A stretch of 63,950 bases of DNA from the IMG/VR virus record IMGVR_UViG_3300009158_002119, positions 1-63,950 of that record. One strand, written 5' to 3'. The position numbers were made by a program, and so were the translations under genes. Position 1 is the stretch's first letter. Every line of letters starts with the position of its first letter. The DNA comes from a virus. This document shows, piece by piece, positions 1 to 10,877 of this stretch. Below the pieces are notes generated by a model, which saw nothing but the letters and a program-made list of their open reading frames with translations, had not been told where the DNA came from and did not search any database.

Positions 1-2
1 CA

Positions 3-3000
3 GGAACAAGAGGAACTAGCGGAACAAATGGTACAAATGGTACCAACGGAACTAGCGGTACAAATGGTACTTCGGGAACAAATGGAACAAACGGAACTTC
101 AGGTACAAATGGTACTAACGGAACTTCAGGTACAAATGGAACATCTGGGACAAACGGTACAAATGGTACTAACGGAACATCAGGAACAAATGGTACAAAT
201 GGAACTTCAGGAACGAATGGTACAAACGGAACTAGCGGGACTAATGGAACTTCAGGAACGAATGGTACAAACGGAACTAATGGAACAAATGGAACGAATG
301 GAACCTCAGGTACTAACGGAACGAACGGAACATCAGGAACTAATGGAACCAATGGTACAAATGGAACAAATGGCTCAAGTGGTACAAACGGAACTTCAGG
401 TACTAACGGAACATCGGGTACAAACGGAACTAACGGCACTTCAGGTACTAATGGAACTAGCGGTACTAACGGAACAAATGGAACTTCAGGAACAAATGGT
501 ACTAACGGAACGAATGGTACGAGCGGGACCAATGGTACATCAGGGACAAACGGAACGAATGGAACTAATGGCACTAGCGGTACAAATGGAACAAATGGTA
601 CTAACGGGACAAATGGTTCAAGTGGAACTAATGGAACTTCGGGCACTAACGGAACAAACGGTACTAGCGGAACGAATGGTACTAGCGGAACGAATGGAAC
701 AAATGGAACGTCAGGAACTAATGGTACGAACGGAACAAATGGTACATCAGGTACTAATGGAACTAGCGGAACGAATGGTACAAATGGAACTAGCGGTACC
801 AACGGGACTAATGGTACAAACGGAACTTCAGGTACCAACGGAACTAATGGTACTAGCGGAACTAATGGTACTAACGGAACATCGGGAACGAATGGGACAA
901 ATGGAACTTCAGGTACAAACGGAACATCAGGGACTAATGGAACAAATGGAACTAGCGGTACGAATGGAACCAATGGTACAAATGGTACTTCAGGAACTAA
1001 TGGTACTAATGGAACGAACGGAACCAATGGTACGTCAGGGACAAATGGAACTTCAGGCACAAACGGGACTAACGGATCATCAGGGACCAATGGAACGAAT
1101 GGTACAAGCGGTACTAACGGAACTAGTGGGACAAACGGAACAAATGGTTCAAGTGGTACCAACGGTACTAATGGTACTAGCGGTACGAATGGAACTAGCG
1201 GTACAAACGGAACATCGGGAACGAATGGTACTAACGGTACAAATGGTACTTCAGGGACAAACGGAACAAATGGTACTAGTGGAACTAATGGAACCAACGG
1301 TACTAGCGGAACAAACGGAACTAGCGGAACAAACGGAACCTCAGGAACAAATGGAACAAATGGTACTAGCGGAACTAATGGAACGTCAGGAACTAACGGA
1401 ACAAATGGTTCAAGTGGAACCAACGGTACGAATGGTACTTCAGGTACAAATGGAACTAGCGGCACAAATGGAACTAACGGAACTAGCGGTACTAATGGTA
1501 CTTCAGGAACAAATGGCACAAACGGAACTAATGGAACAAATGGTTCAAGTGGTACCAACGGTACAAATGGAACATCCGGAACTAATGGTACTTCAGGGAC
1601 AAACGGAACAAACGGTACGAATGGTACTAACGGAACAAGTGGAACTAACGGAACAAGTGGGACGAATGGTACTAATGGAACATCAGGAACCAACGGAACT
1701 TCTGGAACTAATGGAACAAATGGTACTAGTGGAACTAACGGTACTAATGGTTCAAGTGGAACGAATGGTACTAATGGAACTTCAGGTACTAACGGTACTA
1801 ATGGAACATCAGGAACAAACGGAACTTCGGGAACCAATGGAACAAACGGTACATCAGGTACTAACGGAACAAGTGGGACGAATGGTACTAATGGAACTAG
1901 CGGAACGAATGGAACATCAGGTACGAATGGTACAAACGGAACTTCGGGTACAAACGGAACATCGGGTACGAATGGAACGTCAGGAACGAACGGAACCAAT
2001 GGCACATCGGGAACTAATGGTACTAATGGTACATCAGGGACGAATGGAACAAATGGTACTAACGGAACTAGCGGAACAAACGGAACTAGCGGAACGAATG
2101 GTACGAACGGATCTTCAGGCACTAATGGTACATCGGGGACAAATGGAACCAACGGTACAAATGGAACTAATGGAACCAACGGGACTTCAGGCACAAATGG
2201 GACTAGCGGAACGAATGGAACTAACGGAACGTCAGGTACAAATGGAACAAACGGAACTAATGGTACTAACGGTACAAGTGGTACAAATGGAACCTCAGGT
2301 ACAAATGGAACAAACGGAACTAATGGTACTAACGGTACAAGTGGTACAAATGGGACTTCAGGTACAAACGGTACGAATGGTACTAACGGAACATCAGGTA
2401 CAAACGGTACTAATGGTACTAGCGGTACGAATGGAACTAACGGCACATCAGGGACTAACGGAACTTCAGGTACGAATGGAACAAATGGTACGAGCGGGAC
2501 CAATGGAACTAACGGAACTTCAGGTACGAATGGAACATCAGGAACTAACGGAACTAGCGGAACGAATGGTACAAATGGAACTAGCGGAACAAATGGAACA
2601 TCAGGTACAAATGGTACCTCAGGAACAAGAGGAACTAGCGGAACAAATGGTACAAACGGAACCAATGGTACGAGCGGAACAAATGGAACTAATGGAACAT
2701 CAGGAACTAACGGAACATCCGGTACGAATGGAACAAATGGTTCAAGCGGAACTAACGGAACTAACGGATCATCAGGTACAAACGGAACTTCGGGAACCAA
2801 TGGTACAAACGGTACATCAGGAACTAATGGAACTTCAGGTACAAATGGAACTAACGGTACTAATGGTACGTCAGGTACAAATGGAACCAATGGTACATCA
2901 GGTACTAACGGAACTTCAGGTACTAATGGAACTAATGGTACTAATGGAACAAACGGTACTTCAGGAACAAATGGAACGAATGGTACTAACGGAACTAGTG

Positions 3001-3743
3001 GAACAAATGGTACTAACGGAACAAACGGTACGAATGGGACTTCAGGAACTAACGGCACAAGCGGGACAAATGGTACTAACGGTACAAGCGGGACAAATGG
3101 AACGTCAGGAACTAATGGTACGAACGGAACAAATGGTACATCAGGTACTAATGGAACTAGCGGAACGAATGGTACAAATGGATCTTCAGGAACAAATGGA
3201 ACAAATGGATCTTCAGGAACAAATGGAACAAATGGATCTTCAGGAACAAATGGAACAAATGGAACAAATGGATCTTCAGGAACAAATGGAACAAATGGAT
3301 CTTCAGGTACGAACGGCACATCAGGAACTAATGGTACAAATGGTACTTCAGGAACAAATGGTACTTCAGGAACAAATGGTACGAGCGGGACCAATGGAAC
3401 AAATGGAACCAATGGAACCAATGGAACATCAGGTACTAATGGCACTTCAGGTACCAACGGTACAAATGGTACCAACGGAACTAGCGGCACAAATGGTACT
3501 AATGGATCATCAGGTACTAACGGAACTTCAGGGACAAATGGCACTAACGGAACATCAGGAACCAACGGTACAAATGGAACTTCAGGTACAAATGGCACTA
3601 ATGGTACTAGCGGAACAAACGGTACAAATGGATCATCAGGTACGAATGGAACTTCAGGTGTTAGTGGAGCGTCAGGTACTTCAGGTACTAATGGTACAAA
3701 TGGATCATCAGGAACTAACGGAACATCGGATACTAATGGAACA
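3..3743 (+). repeat. Gly-Thr-Asn/Ser collagen-like coding repeat
   Basis: Degenerate 9-base units of the type GGN-ACN-AAY or GGN-ACN-TCN/AGY. Synonymous positions vary widely while the amino-acid pattern is kept, which indicates selection on protein sequence rather than recent DNA slippage. A locally homogeneous patch at about 3178-3305 (repeats of GGATCTTCAGGAACAAAT) looks like recent tandem duplication. Confidence 0.95.
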
Positions 3744-4343
3744 GGATTTAATTCAATATCACCAACAACAGATAATAATGTGTTAACTGCTAATGGAACC
3801 GCAAATTCAGCGAACTCAGAACCAAACTTAACATTCAATGCTTCAACAAACTTATTAACAGTAACGGGTAATGAAACTGTTAGTGGTATTTTAACTAGTC
3901 AATCTTCGGGATCATTAGTTGCAAATGGTAAATGGTCTTTAATGGGTAACCCTACAACTTTGTTAACCTCAAATAGTTATTATGGTGAAGTCGTAACATT
4001 TGGGGGGGCAGGTGCAACCACCCAATTTTATATGTATTATTGGTCTAGTGGAAGTACGTGGGAACTTACTGACGCCAACGCGGCGGCAACATCAAGGGGG
4101 TTAATATCAATGGCAATAGATACTAGTTTCAGTGGAGGGATGATGTTAAGAGGATATGTATATAATTCAACATGGAACTGGACACCAGGAGCAACATTAT
4201 ATTTAAGTGCCTCTGGCGCTGCCGGGGTTATAACATCAACACAACCTTCAGGTAGTGCGGATATTGTAAGAGTTGTTGGATATGCCATTAGTGCCGATTT
4301 AATTTACTTTAATCCTTCGCAAGATTGGATTGAGTTAGCATAA
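3..4343 (+). CDS. collagen-like tail fibre protein (5' end outside window)
   Basis: The correct frame begins at base 3 and reads an almost unbroken series of Gly-Thr-Asn and Gly-Thr-Ser triplets (about 415 in the window, with rare GTR, GSS and GAS). It then leaves the repeat ([12 protein letters not shown]) and ends in a non-repetitive domain of about 190 residues containing [15 protein letters not shown], a head often seen at the start of phage fibre tips, and finishing in [12 protein letters not shown]. The repeat has no usable start codon in this frame, so the gene starts upstream. At least 1446 residues are visible. Gly-X-Y repeats suggest a trimeric rod, and the C-terminal domain a trimerising or receptor-binding tip. 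Each triplet carries a Thr, so the rod is a dense O-glycosylation candidate (inference). The frame +1 reading of the same DNA is also open, but it is an artefact of the 9-base periodicity. Confidence 0.9.
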   Translation, partial: GTRGTSGTNGTNGTNGTSGTNGTSGTNGTNGTSGTNGTNGTSGTNGTSGTNGTNGTNGTSGTNGTNGTSGTNGTNGTSGTNGTSGTNGTNGTNGTNGTNGTSGTNGTNGTSGTNGTNGTNGTNGSSGTNGTSGTNGTSGTNGTNGTSGTNGTSGTNGTNGTSGTNGTNGTNGTSGTNGTSGTNGTNGTNGTSGTNGTNGTNGTNGSSGTNGTSGTNGTNGTSGTNGTSGTNGTNGTSGTNGTNGTNGTSGTNGTSGTNGTNGTSGTNGTNGTNGTSGTNGTNGTSGTNGTNGTSGTNGTNGTSGTNGTSGTNGTNGTSGTNGTNGTNGTSGTNGTNGTNGTNGTSGTNGTSGTNGTNGSSGTNGTNGTSGTNGTSGTNGTNGSSGTNGTNGTSGTNGTSGTNGTSGTNGTNGTNGTSGTNGTNGTSGTNGTNGTSGTNGTSGTNGTSGTNGTNGTSGTNGTSGTNGTNGSSGTNGTNGTSGTNGTSGTNGTNGTSGTNGTSGTNGTNGTNGTNGSSGTNGTNGTSGTNGTSGTNGTNGTNGTNGTSGTNGTSGTNGTNGTSGTNGTSGTNGTNGTSGTNGTNGSSGTNGTNGTSGTNGTNGTSGTNGTSGTNGTNGTSGTNGTSGTNGTNGTSGTNGTSGTNGTNGTSGTNGTSGTNGTSGTNGTNGTSGTNGTNGTSGTNGTNGTNGTSGTNGTSGTNGTNGSSGTNGTSGTNGTNGTNGTNGTNGTSGTNGTSGTNGTNGTSGTNGTNGTNGTNGTSGTNGTSGTNGTNGTNGTNGTSGTNGTSGTNGTNGTNGTSGTNGTNGTSGTNGTNGTSGTNGTSGTNGTNGTSGTNGTNGTSGTNGTSGTNGTSGTNGTNGTSGTNGTSGTNGTSGTRGTSGTNGTNGTNGTSGTNGTNGTSGTNGTSGTNGTNGSSGTNGTNGSSGTNGTSGTNGTNGTSGTNGTSGTNGTNGTNGTSGTNGTNGTSGTNGTSGTNGTNGTNGTNGTSGTNGTNGTNGTSGTNGTNGTNGTNGTSGTNGTSGTNGTNGTSGTNGTSGTNGTNGTNGTSGTNGTSGTNGTNGSSGTNGTNGSSGTNGTNGSSGTNGTNGTNGSSGTNGTNGSSGTNGTSGTNGTNGTSGTNGTSGTNGTSGTNGTNGTNGTNGTSGTNGTSGTNGTNGTNGTSGTNGTNGSSGTNGTSGTNGTNGTSGTNGTNGTSGTNGTNGTSGTNGTNGSSGTNGTSGVSGASGTSGTNGTNGSSGTNGTSDTNGTGFNSISPTTDNNVLTANGTANSANSEPNLTFNASTNLLTVTGNETVSGILTSQSSGSLVANGKWSLMGNPTTLLTSNSYYGEVVTFGGAGATTQFYMYYWSSGSTWELTDANAAATSRGLISMAIDTSFSGGMMLRGYVYNSTWNWTPGATLYLSASGAAGVITSTQPSGSADIVRVVGYAISADLIYFNPSQDWIELA

Positions 4344-4354
4344 TACTTATAGTA

Positions 4355-5194
4355 ATGGCAATAATAACTAAATTAAATGACGTTTTATGTGTTAACATTT
4401 CAAAAATTGATAATGTTTTAAAAAGTAATGCGAAATTTTTTGATGATAATACTTTTTGCCCAACACCAACACCTACACCAACAACTCCAGTTGGGACACC
4501 AACACCAACACCTACAAGAACATTAACTCCAACACCAACATTAACAAGAACATTAACTCCAACACCAACAAATACACCTACATTAACTCAGACATTAACT
4601 CCAACACCAACAAATACACCTACATTAACTCAGACATTAACTCCAACTCCAACAAATACACCAACATTAACTCAGACATTAACTCCAACTCCAACAAATA
4701 CACCAACATTAACAAGAACATTAACTCCAACTCCAACAAATACACCTACATTAACAAGAACATTAACACCAACGCCAACAAATACTCCTACATTAACAAG
4801 AACATTAACTCCAACACCAACAAATACTCCTACATTATCACAAACATTAACTCCAACTCCAACAAATACGCCAACACCAACACAAAGATTAAGTTCAACG
4901 CCAACACCAACACCAACTCCAACTCTAACACCAACTACACCATGTGGTAAAGATTGTTGTTATATAGAACTTTGTTATAGTACAATTGACTGTACGGACG
5001 CTTGTCAATGTAATCAAACTGTTAATGTATACCTATCTATTTGTAAATATACCGCATGTAGATTATCAAACGCATTTGGAATATTTGTAGATGACTCATG
5101 TACAACACCTGCGGCAGATGGTTACTATTCTAATACTGTTGATTGTTATTATTGGGATGGGTCTTCCTCTTTAACATATCAAGGTCCTTGTTAA
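4355..5194 (+). CDS. Thr/Pro-repeat virion protein with Cys-rich C-terminus
   Basis: 279 residues in three parts. A 35-residue N-terminal segment ([20 protein letters not shown]) may be an attachment module. It is followed by about 160 residues of mucin-like repeats ([14 protein letters not shown] and TLTRTL variants). The C-terminal 85 residues are Cys-rich ([13 protein letters not shown] onward), with about a dozen Cys that may form disulfides outside the cell. It starts 11 bases after the collagen-like gene. No enzymatic motif is visible. It is probably a stalk or fibre component on the virion, with the Thr/Pro tract acting as an extended, possibly glycosylated linker (inference). The +1 frame across the repeat (Asn/Thr-rich) is a shadow. 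Confidence 0.75.
   Translation: MAIITKLNDVLCVNISKIDNVLKSNAKFFDDNTFCPTPTPTPTTPVGTPTPTPTRTLTPTPTLTRTLTPTPTNTPTLTQTLTPTPTNTPTLTQTLTPTPTNTPTLTQTLTPTPTNTPTLTRTLTPTPTNTPTLTRTLTPTPTNTPTLTRTLTPTPTNTPTLSQTLTPTPTNTPTPTQRLSSTPTPTPTPTLTPTTPCGKDCCYIELCYSTIDCTDACQCNQTVNVYLSICKYTACRLSNAFGIFVDDSCTTPAADGYYSNTVDCYYWDGSSSLTYQGPC
4460..4942 (+). repeat. Thr/Pro-rich coding repeat
   Basis: Tandem 42-base units encoding variants of [15 protein letters not shown]. Adjacent units are nearly identical at DNA level around 4570-4700, so copy number could change by slippage. Confidence 0.9.
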
Positions 5195-5199
5195 TAAAA

Positions 5200-5224
5200 A
5201 ACCCCCACTTTAAAGGTGAGGGTT
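5200..5224. terminator. bidirectional hairpin terminator
   Basis: AACCCCCACTTT / AAAGGTGAGGGTT stem with one mismatch and one wobble, lying between two convergent genes (plus gene ends 5194, minus gene ends 5230). An A-run on the 5' side and a T-rich flank on the 3' side let it serve both strands. Confidence 0.7.
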
Positions 5225-5229
5225 AAGAT

Positions 5230-8200
5230 TTATTTTCTGTTATCTATATAGAGGATTACTTCACTGTAGTACTCAATAAAATGGTCATTCCACAGATCCC
5301 ATTTAATATTAACTCCATCCACAGAGAAAACTTGTATGTTATCAAACTGAGTTAAGATATTATCTCTAAAGTTTCTAAATTCTACTTTATGTTCTGGTGT
5401 TCTTAAATGCCATTCACCAACAATTTTTTTAACATTTTTTTTAATGAAATCTAAATTTTCGGGTTTAAACATTTCGTATTCACCACCCTCACAATCTGTT
5501 TTAACAAAATCAATTCTATTTAATCCGTAAAGTTTAATAAACTTATCAAATGTAATAGACTCCATATGTGTTTCACCTCCAAATAATTGGTCGTGTTCAA
5601 TCACACCATTAAAATTTGAAAGTCCTTTATTAATGTGAGTTACAGGATGACCCAATGTATTTCTAATTAATGTTGTGAATTCACTTTCACTTGGTTCAAT
5701 ACAAAATACGTGTTTTGGTTTTTTATGTAGGATTGAATATGTAAAAGGACCAACACTTGATCCAATATCTAAAACGATATCCCCTTCTTCTACTTCAAAG
5801 AATTGTTCGTATAATCTCTGTTCAAATATTTCATTATACATTGCGTGTTTGTGATAATTACCATTATCGTCACCATTATTCATCCATCCCCAATCAAACT
5901 TAGGTAATGGATTACTATTGAGTAATTTATTGATTTCACCAATAACGACTTCCGAAGTAATTTCTTTTGTACATTCAAACATCCGATCCGTATTCTTATG
6001 TAGTGGACACCAATTCCAATCACCGGCATCTAATCTATCTGAGTTAAAACATCCGTGACAAACACTTTCATTAATAACTCTATATGTATCTAATGTTGTT
6101 TCCGCCCATTTTTCACTAAATCCTGAAATCAAAACGACAGGTAATTTACAAGCCCAAGCCAACCAAGATAATCCTGATCCGAGACCAATAAAGAACTCAC
6201 ATTCGGATAGGTCGTCAATTACTTCTTGTAAGTTACCTCCTTTAAAAATGGTTACACCTTTAGGGTAATGGTTATTCATGTATCCGTCACCTTCTTTAGA
6301 GTAGATCATACATTCATAACCTAAAGTATTAAGGTGGTCAACAACTGCTTGCCATCCGTCAGGGTTGTTCCAATATTTTGATTGTGCGGTTGAGTGAAAC
6401 CCAATACCAACTTTTTTCTTTTTAGGTGTGTTAGGTAATTTTAATAGTGGTCTAACTTCTTCATAATCTAAACCTAAGATATCCGTTGCCGTTTTTTGTA
6501 ATGGCATTTTCTTAAAATCAAATGGGTGTTTGTTATTATCGTAAACCCCTTCACTTGTATAATGCCAACCTAACCTATATTGTGCGTGTATATTAGTTAC
6601 CAATTCACCAGGTTCAACAAACTCAATATCAGGGTATTGATCTTTAAATAAACTATTAAGGAAGGTTGATACTATAAGTTGGCAACCATGTTTTTTTCTA
6701 AATACCTCACAATAAGGAACCCAAGCCATTGTGTCACCTAATGATTTTGATCCAAAAGAAATATATACTCTCTTATCTTTTAGATCTAATGTCTCATCAT
6801 AAATTACTTCACCATTTTCTTCTACGGTTGTTCTCCATTTAATAAAGTATTCTTTATTTAATTTAACCCAACTATTGATTGGTAATTCATTTTGATATGA
6901 TATTTCATTTTTATCATCATAATATTTAATATTCAATTTGTTTTCTGTTGTCCCTTGTACTTCAAAATAAGGTTGGGTAACATAATGTCTAACAAAAGTA
7001 TAATCTTTGGTTAATGGTTTGTTTTGGGTAATGTTAAGATTTGTAACTGCGTTATAAAAATTCAATAAATCTTCACCAAATGTATTATCGGGTAATATTT
7101 TATAAACATCTTTATTTTCAATAAGTTCAACCAATTGTTTTGATATGGTTTTAACATCACCTTCTATTGGTGTTATATATCCATTAAACATACCCATGTA
7201 TTGTGGTAAATCTCTTGTAAGGATTTTCATTCCATAATTGATAGATTCTCTAACAACCAACGGATTACATTCCCAAGTTGAGTTAAACATTAATACATCA
7301 CAAGCCATCATGAATTTTTCAACGTCATTACGCTCACCCCATACTTTTACGTTTGATGGTAAATTATTCATTATTGGACCCCAATAGTCTTCAAAGTTTG
7401 GAGCTTGGTTCCCAATAAAATGAAATTGGATGTCAGGGTTTGATTCAATTAATTCTCTTGCAACCTCAACCCCTTCACCTTGATTTTTACCACTTGTCCA
7501 TAACCCAACATTAAGTACGTGAGTTTTAAACATATCCAAACCAAGTTCTTCTCTTACTACAGTTTTTTTAATTAATGGGACTTGATTAAAATCACCATAT
7601 ATTTCATACTCCTCTAAAATTTTAGTTACCTTATTCTCAATTGGGTATAACGATAAAAACTTCATTGGTGTTTCATTTAAAAACGTTTCCTTTAAATGAT
7701 AAGGGGTGACAAAACAATATGATTCAGGATTGAACTTTTTATGTGTTTGCGGGTTAAACCAAACATTATGACAAGTCTCAACCATTTTCCAAGTCCTATC
7801 ATTTGAATAAAGTTGATTTAACAATGGTAGTGGGATTTTATTAAAACTTTCAAATCCTTCTAACATTTCTTCCGAATGAACAATATCAATATTATTGTTT
7901 TTAATAATATCAATTAACTCATATTTTCTTTTTGTGTCAGTTGTATCACCTAAACTAAAAAAATGACCTTCACCCAATAGATCAATTATTTTATCTCTTT
8001 GAACAACATATGTATTACTAAACTGAGAAAACTCAACCAAAAATATTTCAATTTGGTCTTTGAATTTTTGAAGTTCTTGAATTCTTTTTAATACGAATTG
8101 AGGCATTCCACCTGTTGATAGGTGCGGTGTAAGGTACAATAATTTAATTTTTTTATTCATTTCTTTGTTGTGATTTTTTTTTATTATTTCTTTAGATTTT

Positions 8201-8889
8201 AATAAATTATATTTTCTTTTTTCATCATCTTCACCCGAAAATATTCCTTTATTATGTATTCGGTATATACCTCCAGGAAAATTTAAATACTTTATTTTTC
8301 CATAACAAGATATACGGTAGTTAATCCCCCAATCAAGATATGGTAATTCATACATCCACGGTTCAAATAAATTTTCTATTTTTTTAAAAACTTTACCAAA
8401 ACCAACATAATTTTTTTCTAAAAGATTATCAGTAGTGACACAATCTTTAATATCTAATGAAATTCCCCTCCACTCATCTATTTTAGGTGGTTCTATATGA
8501 TTTTTATGTTTTAACCATTTTTCTCTATGTCCACAAAACACCATGGTAGTATCAATATTATTATCTAAATAATCAACACTTTTTTGTAGAAGATCCATAT
8601 TATCCCAATAGTCATCACCATCCAATATCGCAATATATTCACCCTTAGCTTTTGAGTATAAAAATTCAAAATTTTTGGTGGGACCTAAATTTTTATCAGG
8701 TTCAAAAAATTTAATCTTTTTATTTAGTTCGGCAATTCTCCTTATATGTTGCATGCTTTTATCTGAGGAAAAATCATCTCTAACTAAAATCTCATAATCA
8801 AAATTTGTTTTTTGACCTAACGCAGAGATTAAAGCCTGTTCTATATATTCCTCAAACATATATGAAACTATAATAACACTAACTTTCAT
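5230..8889 (-). CDS. four-domain glycosyltransferase / FkbM methyltransferase fusion
   Basis: 1219 residues with four catalytic modules. Residues 1-235 are a GT2 GT-A domain (MKVSVIIVSYMFEEYI, acidic motif ILDGDDYW at 88-95). Residues 245-610 are a GT-B domain of GT4 type (HLSTGGMPQFVL, LNVGLWTSGKNQ, and late NSTWECNPLVVRE). Residues 630-990 resemble the TibC/Aah (BAHT) protein O-heptosyltransferase family, including its small N-terminal beta domain, the SFGSKSLGDTMAW loop and a C-x2-C-x13-C-x11-C finger (C944, C947, C961, C973), which in TibC binds iron. Residues 1015-1215 are an FkbM-type SAM methyltransferase (DIGSSVGPFTYS, KTDCEGGEYEMF). It overlaps the upstream minus gene by 11 bases. 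The likely role is stepwise building and capping of a glycan, possibly on Ser/Thr-rich phage proteins. The domain families are clear; the substrate is inferred. Confidence 0.85.
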   Translation of the reverse strand: MKVSVIIVSYMFEEYIEQALISALGQKTNFDYEILVRDDFSSDKSMQHIRRIAELNKKIKFFEPDKNLGPTKNFEFLYSKAKGEYIAILDGDDYWDNMDLLQKSVDYLDNNIDTTMVFCGHREKWLKHKNHIEPPKIDEWRGISLDIKDCVTTDNLLEKNYVGFGKVFKKIENLFEPWMYELPYLDWGINYRISCYGKIKYLNFPGGIYRIHNKGIFSGEDDEKRKYNLLKSKEIIKKNHNKEMNKKIKLLYLTPHLSTGGMPQFVLKRIQELQKFKDQIEIFLVEFSQFSNTYVVQRDKIIDLLGEGHFFSLGDTTDTKRKYELIDIIKNNNIDIVHSEEMLEGFESFNKIPLPLLNQLYSNDRTWKMVETCHNVWFNPQTHKKFNPESYCFVTPYHLKETFLNETPMKFLSLYPIENKVTKILEEYEIYGDFNQVPLIKKTVVREELGLDMFKTHVLNVGLWTSGKNQGEGVEVARELIESNPDIQFHFIGNQAPNFEDYWGPIMNNLPSNVKVWGERNDVEKFMMACDVLMFNSTWECNPLVVRESINYGMKILTRDLPQYMGMFNGYITPIEGDVKTISKQLVELIENKDVYKILPDNTFGEDLLNFYNAVTNLNITQNKPLTKDYTFVRHYVTQPYFEVQGTTENKLNIKYYDDKNEISYQNELPINSWVKLNKEYFIKWRTTVEENGEVIYDETLDLKDKRVYISFGSKSLGDTMAWVPYCEVFRKKHGCQLIVSTFLNSLFKDQYPDIEFVEPGELVTNIHAQYRLGWHYTSEGVYDNNKHPFDFKKMPLQKTATDILGLDYEEVRPLLKLPNTPKKKKVGIGFHSTAQSKYWNNPDGWQAVVDHLNTLGYECMIYSKEGDGYMNNHYPKGVTIFKGGNLQEVIDDLSECEFFIGLGSGLSWLAWACKLPVVLISGFSEKWAETTLDTYRVINESVCHGCFNSDRLDAGDWNWCPLHKNTDRMFECTKEITSEVVIGEINKLLNSNPLPKFDWGWMNNGDDNGNYHKHAMYNEIFEQRLYEQFFEVEEGDIVLDIGSSVGPFTYSILHKKPKHVFCIEPSESEFTTLIRNTLGHPVTHINKGLSNFNGVIEHDQLFGGETHMESITFDKFIKLYGLNRIDFVKTDCEGGEYEMFKPENLDFIKKNVKKIVGEWHLRTPEHKVEFRNFRDNILTQFDNIQVFSVDGVNIKWDLWNDHFIEYYSEVILYIDNRK

Positions 8890-9835
8890 TTAATAATTTT
8901 ATTTCTATAACATTGTGTATGATATTTTTTATTTTTTCTGTTATATCCGATGATATTCCATCATAAGATATTACCACATTTTTTATATTGTATGGTTTAA
9001 ACCCTAAATTAACAATATCCCTATTGGATATATCATAAGAGGTCTCAACACCATCTACGTTAATTAAAACATTTATTTTTTCTTTGTTATTGTAAAAATA
9101 TAAACAAACCTCATCATTGTGTACGACATCTTTAACTATAAAAAAAACTAAACCATTAATGTCGGAGTAGTCAAATAAATTATCGTCTTTATGGAATAAT
9201 ATTAAATCCTCAATTTTTTCTAATTCAATTTTATAATCCATATTACTCGTAATTAAAGTATCGTAAAGCCAGTTCTCAACTATACAATTAAATTTAAGGT
9301 AACTATCAAAAGTGATCAGATTTGAAAATTTCAATAGGTTTTCTCTATCTAACGCAATTAAATGTAAACTAACTTTGTGTTCGTGAAATGGATAAAAGTT
9401 ACATTTTTTATCTGATAAAAAAGTAGAAACCACCGTATTATCAATTTCCGTATCATATATAATATGATAATATCTGTCATAGTCATAAGTTAAAGCATAT
9501 TCAGATAATTTTTTGGTTTGGTAAAGTGCCGCCCACCCATAATCAATTAAGGCTCTTTTAATTACAATTTCTTTACCTTTATCCGTATTTTTTACCCATG
9601 ACATAACAGATTTTTGGGGCCAATAAAGTAATGGATTTTCTTTTGTTTGTACATAAAAATCACACATATTTATCACATCGGAAGGTAAAGGTAAAGGACT
9701 ATTTACCATTACATCTAAATTGTGACTTTTAATGGTTTTGATGGTATTTATCAGAATGTCAATTTTTTCTTTGGTATCACAATAAGAACTTATTAAAACT
9801 ATCCTCTTATCTTGTAAATTATTTATATTTTCCAT
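8879..9835 (-). CDS. putative glycosyltransferase-like protein
   Basis: 318 residues. The N-terminal half looks like an alpha/beta nucleotide-sugar fold (RIVLISSYCDTKEKIDIL, and RYYHIIYDTEIDN as a possible acidic metal-binding motif near residue 150). The C-terminal hundred residues are beta-rich with no motif I recognise. It is the first gene of a two-gene minus operon and overlaps the four-domain transferase by 11 bases, so translational coupling is likely. The assignment rests mainly on context and the weak GT-A resemblance; it could be a sugar-modifying or scaffold protein instead. Confidence 0.5.
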   Translation of the reverse strand: MENINNLQDKRIVLISSYCDTKEKIDILINTIKTIKSHNLDVMVNSPLPLPSDVINMCDFYVQTKENPLLYWPQKSVMSWVKNTDKGKEIVIKRALIDYGWAALYQTKKLSEYALTYDYDRYYHIIYDTEIDNTVVSTFLSDKKCNFYPFHEHKVSLHLIALDRENLLKFSNLITFDSYLKFNCIVENWLYDTLITSNMDYKIELEKIEDLILFHKDDNLFDYSDINGLVFFIVKDVVHNDEVCLYFYNNKEKINVLINVDGVETSYDISNRDIVNLGFKPYNIKNVVISYDGISSDITEKIKNIIHNVIEIKLLNES

Positions 9836-9872
9836 ACCATTAAAAATAGGGGTTTAATTATTAAAATTAAAG

Positions 9873-9879
9873 TATTTAT
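9873..9879 (+). promoter_or_regulatory. TATTTAT element, candidate phage promoter
   Basis: AAGTATTTATAACATAAAG, 14 bases before the ATG of the LamG fibre gene, in a 58-base divergent intergenic region. Confidence 0.5.
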
Positions 9880-9893
9880 AACATAAAGAATAG

Positions 9894-10865
9894 ATGCCAA
9901 TACCAAATGTTATAAAATACTCTACAACTCCTGACTCAAAATCTTTAAAGGTTGGTAATTTTTCTTTGGGTGTGTCTGATAGTGCTTACGGGGATACTAA
10001 TTCAACAGGATATTGGAATGGATATGACATTCAATCCAATAAACTAGTTATTTATCAAAATAAAGCATTAAATGGTCCATCAATTAGAGTTTTTGATATA
10101 GCATCTTTTGATTTCCTTGATTGGGTAAATAATACATTCAATCAAAATTTCACAATTGGTGAAATTGAATTAACATATGTTTATATCAATAGTTTAGGAT
10201 CCACAATACTTGTTGATAAAAGTTATCCTGTAATATCTACAAGTGGTTTGACATTACATTTAGATGCTGGATTTATGCCATCATATCCACAATCAGGATC
10301 AACATGGACCGATTTAAGTTTTAGTGGTAATAATTCTACTTTGTTTAATAGTCCAGTTTGGGCTTCAACTTTTGGTGGTGGTTTTATTTTTGATGGAACT
10401 AATGATTATGGTACTGCCGGTTCAGGTTTAGCCATTACCGGTAACCTTACGGTAGCCGCTTGGGTTAGACCAACTACATCATTTGCAAATCAAGGTAATA
10501 TTATGGCTAAAAGTGGTAATCAAGGATATAGAATGAGATTCCAAACTGATGGTACTTTTTGGATGTCTGCCAATGGAAATACAATCACATCACCATCTGC
10601 ATATACAGTAAATAATTGGTTTTATACTGTGGGGGTATTTTCTTCTTCAGGTTTACGAATGTATATAAATGGTAGTTTAGTACAATCAAATGGTACCGCA
10701 TTTTCACCGTCCTACGATGCAGGTAATTTTTTTATTGCGGGACTTACGTCAACTCAAGAACTTTTTCGTGGTAGAATCGCGACTCTGAGTGTATACAATA
10801 GGTCTTTAGATGCGACTGAAATATTGAATAACTATAATAATCAAAAATCAAGATTCGGATTATAA
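9894..10865 (+). CDS. LamG-domain tail fibre/adhesin
   Basis: 323 residues. The N-terminal ~105 residues form a putative virion-anchoring module (KVGNFSLGV, GYWNGYDI) that resembles the start of two later fibre genes. Residues 112-323 are a concanavalin-A-like LamG/Laminin_G_3 jelly roll (GLTLHLDAGF, FDGTNDYGTAG, LTVAAWVRPT, RIATLSVYNRSL) ending in NYNNQKSRFGL. LamG domains bind glycans or protein ligands, so a receptor-binding role is likely. There is no signal peptide, as expected for a virion protein. It opens the plus-strand adhesin block. A structural protein is well supported; the ligand is unknown. Confidence 0.8.
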   Translation: MPIPNVIKYSTTPDSKSLKVGNFSLGVSDSAYGDTNSTGYWNGYDIQSNKLVIYQNKALNGPSIRVFDIASFDFLDWVNNTFNQNFTIGEIELTYVYINSLGSTILVDKSYPVISTSGLTLHLDAGFMPSYPQSGSTWTDLSFSGNNSTLFNSPVWASTFGGGFIFDGTNDYGTAGSGLAITGNLTVAAWVRPTTSFANQGNIMAKSGNQGYRMRFQTDGTFWMSANGNTITSPSAYTVNNWFYTVGVFSSSGLRMYINGSLVQSNGTAFSPSYDAGNFFIAGLTSTQELFRGRIATLSVYNRSLDATEILNNYNNQKSRFGL

Positions 10866-10866
10866 C

Positions 10867-10873
10867 TATTTAT
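10867..10873 (+). promoter_or_regulatory. TATTTAT element
   Basis: ACTATTTATATATATG, only 4 bases before the ATG at 10878, so a transcript from it would be leaderless or start inside the gene. Weaker case than the others. Confidence 0.25.
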
Positions 10874-10877
10874 ATAT

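Noticed and set aside
3-3743. Collagen repeat considered as a CRISPR array or satellite
   Set aside because: The periodicity is 9 bases, varies only at synonymous sites and encodes a fixed protein pattern.
28-3786. 1252-residue Met/Glu/Gln/Leu open frame
   Set aside because: It is the +1 frame of the collagen-like repeat. The 9-base unit has no stop in this frame, the product is a monotonous MEQTEL-type string, and the true frame continues into a folded domain.
4037-4288. Minus-strand open frame of 83 codons
   Set aside because: Lies wholly opposite the coding tip domain of the collagen-like gene and has no recognisable motif.
4456-4950. Asn/Thr-rich open frame across the Thr/Pro repeat
   Set aside because: Shadow frame of the repeat; the other frame has a folded N-terminal segment and a Cys-rich C-terminal domain.
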